The translations under genes were made by a program, and so were the position numbers. From Duganella sp. CF402 (GTDB lineage Bacteria; Pseudomonadota; Gammaproteobacteria; Burkholderiales; Burkholderiaceae_D): a DNA stretch of 64,000 nt. Below, in pieces: positions 17,801 through 25,297 of this stretch. The stretch spans positions 496,001 to 560,000 of the forward strand of contig NZ_FOBG01000001.1 in NCBI RefSeq assembly GCF_900109645.1, given 5' to 3'. The notes beneath the pieces were generated by a model. That model had not been told where the DNA came from, ran no database searches, and saw only the letters and a program-made list of their open reading frames with translations. Every line of letters begins with the position of its first letter. The first letter of the stretch is position 1.

Positions 17801-19311
17801 TGACCGCGCCGATCGGCGGCCTGCGGCTGCGCCGGTTGGGCATCGACACCTACCAGGAGCCGGTGGCCTACCTGCGCGCCGATTGCCCGGTGTGCAAGTC
17901 CGAAGGCTTCGAGGCGCGCTCGCGGATCGAGGTGTGGCGCGGCGAGCAGCACATCATCGCCACCCTCAACGTGGTGCACGACGACCTGATCGGGCAGTGC
18001 CAGTTGGGACTGTCTGAAGCCGCTTGGCGCGCGCTGGGCGGCGCCGATGGCGAGGCGCTGCAGGTGGCGCATGCGCAGCCGGTGCAATCGTTGTCGGCGG
18101 TGCGGGCCAAGATCTACGGCCGGCCGCTGGGCGCCGAGGCCGCTAGCGCCATCGTCCGCGATGTGGTGGACGGGCGCTACTCGGACATTGAAATGGCGGC
18201 GCTGATCACCGCCTGCTCGGGCGACCGCATGGATGTGGCCGAAACCATCGCGCTGACGCGGGCGATGGTGGCGGTGGGACAGCGCCTGCACTGGGAGCGC
18301 GCGCAGGTGCTCGACAAGCATTGCGTCGGCGGCCTGCCGGGCAACCGCACCACGCTGCTGGTGGTGCCGATCGTGGCCGCCTGCGGCCTGGTGATCCCCA
18401 AGACCTCGTCGCGCGCGATCACCTCGCCGGCCGGCACCGCCGATGCGATGGAAACCCTGGCCCCGGTGGCGCTGGACCTGCCCGCCATGCGCCGCGTGGT
18501 CGAGCAGGAGGGCGGTTGCGTGGTGTGGGGCGGCGCGGTGTCGCTTAGTCCGGCCGATGACTTGCTGATCCGCGTCGAACGGCCGCTGGGGCTGGACAGC
18601 GACGGCCTGATGGTGGCCTCGGTAATGTCGAAGAAAGCGGCGGCCAGCGCCACCCACGTGCTGATCGACATGCCGGTCGGGCGCACCGCCAAGGTGCGTT
18701 CGCGGCAGGCGGCGCAGCAGCTGGCCGAGCGCTTTTACCGGGTCGGCCACGCGCTGGGAATCGCGGTGGAAGTGCAGTCCAGCGATGGCGAGCAGCCGGT
18801 CGGACGCGGCATCGGCCCGGCGCTCGAGGCACGCGATGTACTGGCCATTCTGCACAACCAGGCCGACGCGCCGGCCGACCTGCGCCAGCGTGCGCTGCAG
18901 CTGGCGGCGCGCTTGTTGGAGCTGGGCGGCAAGGCCGCGCCCGGCGAGGGCATGGCGCTGGCGGCGAGCGTGCTGGACAGCGGACAGGCGTGGACCAAGA
19001 TGCAGGCCATCTGCGCGGCGCAGGGCGGCTTGCGCCAGCCGCCGCGCGCGCCTTACACGCAGGTGGTGACGGCGCTGCACGCCGGCCGCCTGGTGGCGAT
19101 CGACAACCGGCGGCTGGCGCGGCTGGCCAAGCTGGCCGGCGCCCCCAAGGCGCCTGCCGCCGGGCTGGAACTGCACACCGCGCTGGGCAGCCGCCTGCAG
19201 CCCGGCCAGCCGCTGCTGACGCTGCATGCCGAGTCGCCGGGTGAGCTGGCTTACGCGGCGGACTACGCGGCGGCGCAAGACACCATGTTCGTCATCCAGG
19301 AGGCGGGATGA
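17800..19311 (+). CDS. AMP/thymidine phosphorylase, archaeal type
   Basis: The 503-residue protein belongs to the long nucleoside-phosphorylase branch that includes archaeal AMP phosphorylase (AMP plus phosphate to adenine plus ribose-1,5-bisphosphate) and is often annotated thymidine phosphorylase. An N-terminal extension (about residues 1-85) precedes the catalytic core. Landmarks are KIYGRPLG, LDKHCVGGLPGNRTT (KHSxGG usually; Cys here) and the phosphate-site stretch KTSSRAITSPAGTADAMETL, which is diagnostic of this branch rather than classical DeoA. It overlaps the RNase gene by one base and the PRPP-synthetase-like gene by four, so translation is coupled. That pairing favours a phosphoribosyl substrate over thymidine. 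Confidence 0.85.
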   Translation: MTAPIGGLRLRRLGIDTYQEPVAYLRADCPVCKSEGFEARSRIEVWRGEQHIIATLNVVHDDLIGQCQLGLSEAAWRALGGADGEALQVAHAQPVQSLSAVRAKIYGRPLGAEAASAIVRDVVDGRYSDIEMAALITACSGDRMDVAETIALTRAMVAVGQRLHWERAQVLDKHCVGGLPGNRTTLLVVPIVAACGLVIPKTSSRAITSPAGTADAMETLAPVALDLPAMRRVVEQEGGCVVWGGAVSLSPADDLLIRVERPLGLDSDGLMVASVMSKKAAASATHVLIDMPVGRTAKVRSRQAAQQLAERFYRVGHALGIAVEVQSSDGEQPVGRGIGPALEARDVLAILHNQADAPADLRQRALQLAARLLELGGKAAPGEGMALAASVLDSGQAWTKMQAICAAQGGLRQPPRAPYTQVVTALHAGRLVAIDNRRLARLAKLAGAPKAPAAGLELHTALGSRLQPGQPLLTLHAESPGELAYAADYAAAQDTMFVIQEAG

Positions 19312-20189
19312 GCTCGCTATTGATGGCGCTGCCGGGCGCCGCCGGGTTGGCCGGGCAGCTGGGCGCCAGCCTGGGCGCCGAAGTGGGCACGCTGGAGTTG
19401 CATCGCTTTCCGGACGGCGAAACCTGCCCCCGACTGTCGCCGTCACCGGCCGGCCGCGATGTGGTGCTGCTGGCGCCGCTGGCCCAGCCCGACGAGCGTT
19501 TGCTGGCGCTGTACCTGAGCGCCTCGGTGGCGCGCGAGCTGGGCGCGCGCAGCGTCGGGCTGGTGGCCCCGTACCTGCCCTATATGCGGCAGGACGCCGT
19601 GTTTGCGGCCGGGCAGGGCGTGACTTCGCGCCACATTGCACGCCTGCTGTCGGGCTGCTGCGACTGGCTGGTGACGGTCGATCCGCACCTGCACCGCTAC
19701 CATGATTTGTCCGAGCTGTACGAGATTCCCACCCGGGTGGTGCCGGCCGCGCCGGCGATTGCCGCGTGGATTGCCGCCCACGTTGCGCGGCCGATGCTGA
19801 TCGGGCCGGATGCGGAAAGCGCGCAGTGGGTGGCGCAGGTGGCGGCGGGCGCCGGCTGTCCCTACACCGTGCTGAGCAAAGTGCGCAGCGGCGACCGCGA
19901 GGTGGCGGTCAGCGCCGCCGACGCCGCCACGCTGCACGGCTACACGCCGGTGCTGGTGGACGACATTATCTCGACCGCCCGCACCATGATCGCCGCCGTG
20001 CGGCAACTGCAAGCGGCCGGGCTGCCGCCGCCGGTGTGCATCGGCGTGCATGCGCTGTTTGCCGGCGACGCCCATGCGGCGCTGCGGGCGGCCGGCCCGG
20101 CCCGCATCGTCACCTGCGACACCGTGCCGCACGAGAGCAACGGCATCGGGCTGGCGGCGGCGCTGGCCGCCGCTGTGCGCGCCCGCTAG
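19308..20189 (+). CDS. Ribose-phosphate pyrophosphokinase-like protein
   Basis: The 293-residue protein is related to PRPP synthetase (ribose-5-phosphate plus ATP to PRPP plus AMP). Visible motifs are HRFPDGE (ATP side), PYLPYMRQD, DPHLHRYHDL at the catalytic histidine region (DLHAxQ in housekeeping Prs), a KVRSGDREV flexible loop with the conserved lysine, and the PRPP loop VLVDDIISTARTM. It is shorter than housekeeping Prs (about 315) and divergent, so it is probably an accessory paralogue. The ATGA overlap with the phosphorylase and the three-base gap to the ATPase place it mid-operon. Confidence 0.85.
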   Translation: MSSLLMALPGAAGLAGQLGASLGAEVGTLELHRFPDGETCPRLSPSPAGRDVVLLAPLAQPDERLLALYLSASVARELGARSVGLVAPYLPYMRQDAVFAAGQGVTSRHIARLLSGCCDWLVTVDPHLHRYHDLSELYEIPTRVVPAAPAIAAWIAAHVARPMLIGPDAESAQWVAQVAAGAGCPYTVLSKVRSGDREVAVSAADAATLHGYTPVLVDDIISTARTMIAAVRQLQAAGLPPPVCIGVHALFAGDAHAALRAAGPARIVTCDTVPHESNGIGLAAALAAAVRAR

Positions 20190-20192
20190 ACG

Positions 20193-22631
20193 ATGGACGG
20201 CGCGCGTACCCGCTGGCTGGCCATCGTCGCGCGCACCGTGTGCGAACCGATGACCGGTTTGCTGCTGCTGGCCTGCGGCATTTATCTGGCGCTGGGCGAA
20301 TTGCATGAGGGCTTGCTGCTGGCCTTCATGGTCTGCATGACGGTCGGCCTGACGTTGCAACAACAACTCAAGTCGGACCGCGCCCTGCAGGCGCTGCGCG
20401 AGCTGAGCAGCCCGCAGGTGCTGGTGTGGCGCGATGGCCGGGCGGTGCGCATCGACAGCCGCGCGCTGCGGGTCGGCGATTTGCTGATGGTGGCGGAAGG
20501 CGAGCGCATCGCTGCGGATGCGGTGCTGGAGCGCAGCCAGAACCTGCGGGTGGACGAATCGCTGCTGACCGGCGAATCGGCGCCGGTGGCCAAGGCGCCG
20601 GCCGGTGTGGACTTGCCGCCGGCGGCGCCCGGCGGCGACGGCTTGCCGTATTTGTGGTCCGGCACGCTGGTGGTGGAGGGCGAAGGCCTGGCCCGGGTGA
20701 CGGCCACCGGCGGCGATACCGAACTGGGCAAGGTGGGCCGCAGCCTGGCCGAGCTGGAGCCGGGCGATACGCCGCTGCAGCGCGGCATCGCCGGCACGGT
20801 GCGGCTGCTGGCGGTGGTCGCACTCGCCACCAGCGTGCTGGTGACGCTGCTGCACGGGTTGGCGCACGGGGCCTGGCTGGCGGCACTGCTGTCCGGGATT
20901 GCCGTGTCGATGGCGCTGCTGCCGGAAGAACTGCCGGTGATCATGACGGTATTCCCGGTGATCGGCGCCTGGCGCCTGGCGCGTGGCCAGGTGCTGACGC
21001 GCCGGCTGGCGGCACTGGAAGCGCTGGGCTGCATTTCCGTGTTGTGCGTCGACAAGACCGGCACCCTGACCTGCAACCGGATGCAGGTCGCCGAGTTGCA
21101 TGCCGATGGCGCGGCGCTGCGGCTGGACGCGCAGCCCGGTGCGCTGGCGGCACCGTTTGCGCAGCTGGTGCGGATGGCGTCGCTGGCCAGCAAGCGGCGC
21201 GCCTACGATCCGATGGAGATGGCGTTCCACCAGCTGGCCGGCGGCGCGCCCGATGCCGAGCCGGTGCGCGAGTACCCGCTGTCGGCTGAATTGCGCGCCA
21301 TGTCGCAAGTGTGGCCGGTATCCCCGGCAAACGCCGGCGCCGCCATGACGGTGGCCGCCAAGGGCGCGCCGGAAGCCATCGCCGGCCTGTGCCGGATGAG
21401 CGCCGCCGAGCGCGCAAGCATGGCGCAGGCGATGGAGGCGATGGCAACGCGCGGGCTGCGGGTGCTGGCGGTGGCGCAGGCCCGCCATGCCGGCGGCGTG
21501 CTGCCGGCCACGCAGGATGGCTTCGATTTCCAGTACCTCGGCCTGGTCGGGCTGTCCGATCCCTTGCGCCCCGAGGTCGGGTCTGCGGTGCAGGCGTGCG
21601 CCGGCGCCGGCGTGCGGGTGCTGATGATCACCGGCGACTACCCGGCCACGGCGCGCAGCATCGCCGCACAGGCCGGCATCCCGACGGATGCCGTCCTGTG
21701 CGGTGACGAGCTCGATCAGCTGGATGCGGCGGCGCTGCGGCGCCGGCTGGCTGTCGCCAGCATCTGCGCGCGCATCCGGCCGACGCAAAAGCTGCGCATC
21801 GTGCAAGCGCTGCAAGCCGGCGGCGCCGTGGTCGGCATGACCGGCGACGGCGTCAACGATGCACCGGCGCTGAAGGCGGCCGACGTCGGCATCGCGATGG
21901 GCGGACGCGGCAGCGAGGTGGCGCGCGAGGCGGCGGCGCTGGTGCTGCTGGACGATAACTTCGCCTCCATCGTCAACGGCATCCGGCTCGGGCGCCGCAT
22001 CTTTGGCAATATGCGCCACGCCATGAGCTACGTGCTGGCCATGCATGTGCCGATTGCCGGCATGGCGCTGCTGCCGGTGCTGCTGGACTGGCCGGGCTTG
22101 CTCTACCCGGTGCACATCGCGCTGCTGGAGCTGATCATCGATCCGGCCTGCGCGCTGGCGTTTGAAAACCAGGCTGCCGCGCCGGAGCAGATGCAGCGCC
22201 CGCCGCGCCGGCCCGAGGAACCGCTGCTGGAGCGGCGCACGGTGGCCGCTGCGCTGGTGCAGGGCGTGCTGGTGCTGCTGGTGGTGGCCGGCGCCTATGG
22301 CGCGGCGCTGGCGGCGTTGCCGGCGCCGGCCGCGCGGGCGGTGGGCTACGCGGTGCTGGTGCTGGCCAATGTTGGCCTGATCTTTTCCAACCTGGCCTAC
22401 CGGCGCAGCCTGGTGCAGGCCGTCGGCGCGGCGAACCGCACATTCTGGCTGGTGGCCGCCGCCGCGCTGGCCCTGCTGGCGGTGGTGCTGTTCGTGCCGG
22501 GCGTGACCAGCGCATTCCAGGTCGCGCCCTTGTCCTGGGGACAGTTGCTGGTGGTTGCCGGCATCGGCCTGGGCAGCATGGCGCTGTCGGCGCTGGTGCG
22601 CCTTGCCGCCATCCGCCACGGTGCTAATTGA
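20193..22631 (+). CDS. P-type cation-transporting ATPase (P2/PMCA-like)
   Basis: This inner-membrane ion pump is energised by an aspartyl-phosphate. The 812-residue protein contains LLTGESAPV (actuator domain), PEELP in span 4, the phosphorylation site DKTGTLT with Asp287, MITGDYPATA, and the hinge MTGDGVNDAPALKAADVGIAMG. Spans 5-10 follow, with ELIIDPACALAFENQ in span 6. Only about 20 residues precede the first span, so the usual 50-70-residue cation-ATPase N domain is missing. The motifs fit bacterial calcium- or other divalent-cation pumps; the ion is not certain. It is the last gene of the FNR-boxed operon, three bases after its neighbour. Confidence 0.9.
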   Translation: MDGARTRWLAIVARTVCEPMTGLLLLACGIYLALGELHEGLLLAFMVCMTVGLTLQQQLKSDRALQALRELSSPQVLVWRDGRAVRIDSRALRVGDLLMVAEGERIAADAVLERSQNLRVDESLLTGESAPVAKAPAGVDLPPAAPGGDGLPYLWSGTLVVEGEGLARVTATGGDTELGKVGRSLAELEPGDTPLQRGIAGTVRLLAVVALATSVLVTLLHGLAHGAWLAALLSGIAVSMALLPEELPVIMTVFPVIGAWRLARGQVLTRRLAALEALGCISVLCVDKTGTLTCNRMQVAELHADGAALRLDAQPGALAAPFAQLVRMASLASKRRAYDPMEMAFHQLAGGAPDAEPVREYPLSAELRAMSQVWPVSPANAGAAMTVAAKGAPEAIAGLCRMSAAERASMAQAMEAMATRGLRVLAVAQARHAGGVLPATQDGFDFQYLGLVGLSDPLRPEVGSAVQACAGAGVRVLMITGDYPATARSIAAQAGIPTDAVLCGDELDQLDAAALRRRLAVASICARIRPTQKLRIVQALQAGGAVVGMTGDGVNDAPALKAADVGIAMGGRGSEVAREAAALVLLDDNFASIVNGIRLGRRIFGNMRHAMSYVLAMHVPIAGMALLPVLLDWPGLLYPVHIALLELIIDPACALAFENQAAAPEQMQRPPRRPEEPLLERRTVAAALVQGVLVLLVVAGAYGAALAALPAPAARAVGYAVLVLANVGLIFSNLAYRRSLVQAVGAANRTFWLVAAAALALLAVVLFVPGVTSAFQVAPLSWGQLLVVAGIGLGSMALSALVRLAAIRHGAN

Positions 22632-22638
22632 GGCAAAT

Positions 22639-22652
22639 TTGATTTGGATCAT
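22639..22652 (+). promoter_or_regulatory. FNR/ANR box before the nitroreductase-like gene
   Basis: TTGAT-TTGG-ATCAT differs from the FNR consensus only in the last base. TACCAT at 22675-22680 is a -10 candidate at an offset from the box one base shorter than at the two other promoters. A short dyad, CGGCA-CTG-TGCCG (22656-22668), sits in the spacer between box and -10. Confidence 0.72.
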
Positions 22653-22776
22653 GCACGGCACTGTGCCGGATCAATACCATTGATATACAAATCCAAGCGG
22701 ATGCTGGCGTCACATCGAAACTGAGTCAACTCAGCGGCGTTGTTGCCTGCTCCGCTTCTACCAGGTGGGGAAAACC

Positions 22777-23433
22777 ATGTCGATCGAAAATCTGAAACCC
22801 ATGCAGCTGATCGCGCCGGAATTGCTGGCGCTCGATGCCGAGTTTTCTCCACTGAGCATGGGGCTGGCCAAGGTGCTGCTGCGGCGCCGCTCGACGCGCG
22901 AGTTCGGACCGGGAGAGTTGTCGCTGTATCGCCTGTCGCGCCTGCTATGGACGGCATTTGGCGTCAACCGCCCGGCGCAGGGCTTGCGCACGGCGCCGAC
23001 GGCCGGCAACCTGCAGAACATTGACATCTATGCCGCGCTGCCCGGCGGCCTGTATCGCTACGACGCCGGCCAGCAGCAGCTGCAGCCGGTGCTGGCGCGC
23101 GACGTGCGGGCCGCCACCGGCGACCAGGATTACGTCGCCGATGCACCGCTGGATTTGATTTACGTGGCCACCTTCGACGGCGACCAGCACGGTCCGCGCC
23201 CCGAGCAGCAGTTCTACGCGGCGCTGGATACCGGCTTCATCAGCCAGAACGTGTACCTGTTCTGCGCCGCCGAAGGGCTGGCGACCGTGGTGCGCGGCTG
23301 GCTGGACCGGTCGGCGCTGGCCGCACTGATGGGACTGGCGCCGAACCAACTGGTGATTGCGGCGCAGTCGGTCGGTTTCCCGCGCGTGTGGCCGTATGCC
23401 GACGCCGATATTTTCCCGGCCAGTGACGATTAA
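22777..23433 (+). CDS. Nitroreductase-family (SagB-like) flavoprotein
   Basis: FMN-dependent nitroreductase-fold proteins reduce nitro groups or carry out related dehydrogenations. The 218-residue protein has LLRRRSTREFGPGE with the FMN-contacting arginines near residue 33, TAPTAGNLQNIDIYAAL around residue 70, and ALDTGFISQNVYLFCAAEGLATV in the second half. These are typical of the SagB-type subgroup rather than NfsB. The start is ATG 22777 behind AGGTGGGG; a GTG at 22765 is less likely. It has its own FNR-type promoter and converges on the universal stress gene with a six-base gap. The physiological substrate is unknown. Confidence 0.85.
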   Translation: MSIENLKPMQLIAPELLALDAEFSPLSMGLAKVLLRRRSTREFGPGELSLYRLSRLLWTAFGVNRPAQGLRTAPTAGNLQNIDIYAALPGGLYRYDAGQQQLQPVLARDVRAATGDQDYVADAPLDLIYVATFDGDQHGPRPEQQFYAALDTGFISQNVYLFCAAEGLATVVRGWLDRSALAALMGLAPNQLVIAAQSVGFPRVWPYADADIFPASDD

Positions 23434-23439
23434 CCAGGT

Positions 23440-24282
23440 TTAGTGCGCGATCAGCACCGGCAGGTTCATGTCGGCCAGCACGGTGCGGGTGGCGCCGCCC
23501 AGCACGATTTCGCGGGCGCGGCGGTGGCCGTAGCCGCCCATCACCAGCAGATCGCAGTGCAGCTCGGCGGCCACGCACAGCAGCGCCGAGCCGGTATCGA
23601 CCGTGGTGTGTTCGCGCATCACGTTGACCCGCACCCCATGCCGCGCCAGGTACAACGCCATGTCGACGCCCGGTTCCTGTGCCTCCCGGCCTTGTTGCGG
23701 ATCGGGATTCAGGATCAGCAGGGTAACGGTATTGGCCAGTTTCAGCAGCGGCAGGGCGTCGCTGATGGCGCGCGTGGCCTGGCGGCTGCCATCCCAGGCC
23801 AGCAGCGGATGATGGAAGGGCGCCGAACAGTCTGCGCCGCTCCCGTACGGCACCAGCAACAGCGGGCGGCCGCTGTGCAGCAGCAGGTACTGCGGCAAGT
23901 CGCGGATCACGCCGGGCGCGTGGTAGTGCGGGTCGGTCTGGCCCAGTATCAGCAGGTCGTTGAACGGCGCATGTTGCATCAGGCCATCCTCGGCATCGTC
24001 TTCCAGCAGCAGCAAGGTCGGCGCCGAGCTGGCGCGGTCGCGAGCCAGCGCCGCCAGCGTGGCCAGGCTGGCTTGCGCCTGTTCGCGCCAGCGCTGCAAT
24101 TCGGCCTCGATCAGCGGGCCGGGCGGCCCCATGTTTTCCAGTTCAGCGTAGCGCGACACGCCGGTGCAGGCCAGCCCGGTCAGGTGGGCGCGGCAGGCGT
24201 GCGCCAGGCGGATCGCCAGCTCCATCCGCGCCGCCGCGCTCGGGGACTGGTCCGCGTGAACCAGCATGGTTTGATAGGACAT
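23440..24282 (-). CDS. Universal stress protein with two Usp domains
   Basis: The 280-residue protein holds two tandem UspA folds. The N-terminal half starts MSYQTMLVHADQ. The C-terminal half ends with GGYGHRRAREIVLGGATRTVL, the G-x2-G-x9-G-S/T ATP-binding pattern, while the first half lacks a clean copy. Such tandem Usps act in stationary-phase and low-oxygen survival, and several are FNR/ANR targets. It is divergent from a second tandem Usp, with 178 bases between start codons containing one perfect and one degraded FNR-like site. Confidence 0.92.
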   Translation of the reverse strand: MSYQTMLVHADQSPSAAARMELAIRLAHACRAHLTGLACTGVSRYAELENMGPPGPLIEAELQRWREQAQASLATLAALARDRASSAPTLLLLEDDAEDGLMQHAPFNDLLILGQTDPHYHAPGVIRDLPQYLLLHSGRPLLLVPYGSGADCSAPFHHPLLAWDGSRQATRAISDALPLLKLANTVTLLILNPDPQQGREAQEPGVDMALYLARHGVRVNVMREHTTVDTGSALLCVAAELHCDLLVMGGYGHRRAREIVLGGATRTVLADMNLPVLIAH

Positions 24283-24325
24283 GATGTGCTCCTTGCATTT
24301 GCGAATAGGACTATTGCGCAGTGTA

Positions 24326-24339
24326 TTGAGCGGGATCAG
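24326..24339 (-). promoter_or_regulatory. Degenerate FNR-like site in the usp-usp divergent region
   Basis: TTGAG-CGGG-ATCAG matches eight of ten consensus positions and is centred about 50 bases upstream of the leftward usp start. It is only 22 bases from the perfect box at 24348, so it may serve the leftward gene or be coincidental. Confidence 0.35.
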
Positions 24340-24347
24340 GAAAGTAT

Positions 24348-24361
24348 TTGATATGGATCAA
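24348..24361 (+). promoter_or_regulatory. Perfect FNR/ANR box before the rightward universal stress gene
   Basis: TTGAT-ATGG-ATCAA is an exact consensus match. TAGCAT (24385-24390) sits 30.5 bases from the box centre, identical in sequence and distance to the promoter at 16363. Both promoters continue as TAGCATGGCT. Confidence 0.87.
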
Positions 24362-24460
24362 AGGCAGGCCACCTGGTCACGGCATAGCATGGCTTCAGTA
24401 GTATGTTTAATCCGATGAACCTTGAGCTTGGCCGCTGCGCGGTCCGGGCGGGAGTTGGCC

Positions 24461-25297
24461 ATGTCTTATAAAACGCTTTTGGTGAATGCGGCGCCGTCCG
24501 GCCGCTCGCAGCAGGTAATCGCTTACGCCAGCCGGCTGGCTGCGGCCCAGCAGGCCCACCTGGTCGGGCTGGCCAGCACCGGCCTGAGCGAACTGGTGTA
24601 TCAGTACAATGCAGCCGTCCCCGGCATGATGCTGTTGCCGGAAGATGTCAGCGCGCTGACCGGCAATGCCCAGCAGGCGCTCGACCGCTTCCAGGCCGTT
24701 GCCGGCGGCCTGGGCGTGAGTTCCATCGAACCGCGCCTGACCGATGACAACCTGCTGGAAAGCCTGGTGCTGCAGTCGCGCTACAGCGACCTGGTGGTGG
24801 TGGGGCAGGGCGAGTTCGGCGTCAATTATCCGTTCAGTGCGTTTTCGCCGCAGCAGCTGGTCCTGCACTGCCCGCGGCCGGTGGTCATCGTGCCGGCCGA
24901 GGGCGAGTTCAGGCACGTGGCCGAGCGGCCGCTGCTGGCATGGGATGGCGGCATGGCGGCCTGCCGCGCGATCGAGGCCGCGCTGCCGCTGCTGCGGGCG
25001 GCCAAACTGGTGACGCTGGCGGTGTTCAATCCGGATGAGGTGTACGGCGCGCACGGCCCGCAACCGGGCGCTGACATGGCGCACTTCCTGGCGCGGCATG
25101 GGGTGCGGGTGGAGGTGGTGGTACGCGAGGCCGGAGATGAGGTGGGCGAGGGCTTGCTGGCCCTGGCCCGGGAACGCGAAGCGGACTTGCTGGTGATGGG
25201 CTGCTACGGCCACACCCGCTTCCGCGAACTGCTGCTGGGCGGCGCCTCGCGCAGCGTGCTGCGCAAGATGCACCTGCCAGTGTTGATGGCGCGTTAA
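24461..25297 (+). CDS. Universal stress protein with two Usp domains
   Basis: This 278-residue tandem Usp starts MSYKTLLVN and ends with GCYGHTRFRELLLGGASRSVL, an intact ATP-binding pattern in the second domain. It is a paralogue of the leftward gene across the shared regulatory region, with similar domain lengths but well diverged. The start at 24461 follows GGGCGGGAG; the frame runs 13 codons further upstream without a ribosome site. Its TAA is shared with the convergent sugar-transporter gene (TTAA). The FNR box upstream implies induction when oxygen falls. Confidence 0.92.
   Translation: MSYKTLLVNAAPSGRSQQVIAYASRLAAAQQAHLVGLASTGLSELVYQYNAAVPGMMLLPEDVSALTGNAQQALDRFQAVAGGLGVSSIEPRLTDDNLLESLVLQSRYSDLVVVGQGEFGVNYPFSAFSPQQLVLHCPRPVVIVPAEGEFRHVAERPLLAWDGGMAACRAIEAALPLLRAAKLVTLAVFNPDEVYGAHGPQPGADMAHFLARHGVRVEVVVREAGDEVGEGLLALAREREADLLVMGCYGHTRFRELLLGGASRSVLRKMHLPVLMAR

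Noticed and set aside
19443..22661. Open frame of over 1,000 codons on the minus strand
   Set aside because: It is the antisense of the PRPP-synthetase-like and P-type ATPase genes, rich in His, Arg, Gln and Ala as expected from GC-rich antisense; no domain is recognisable.
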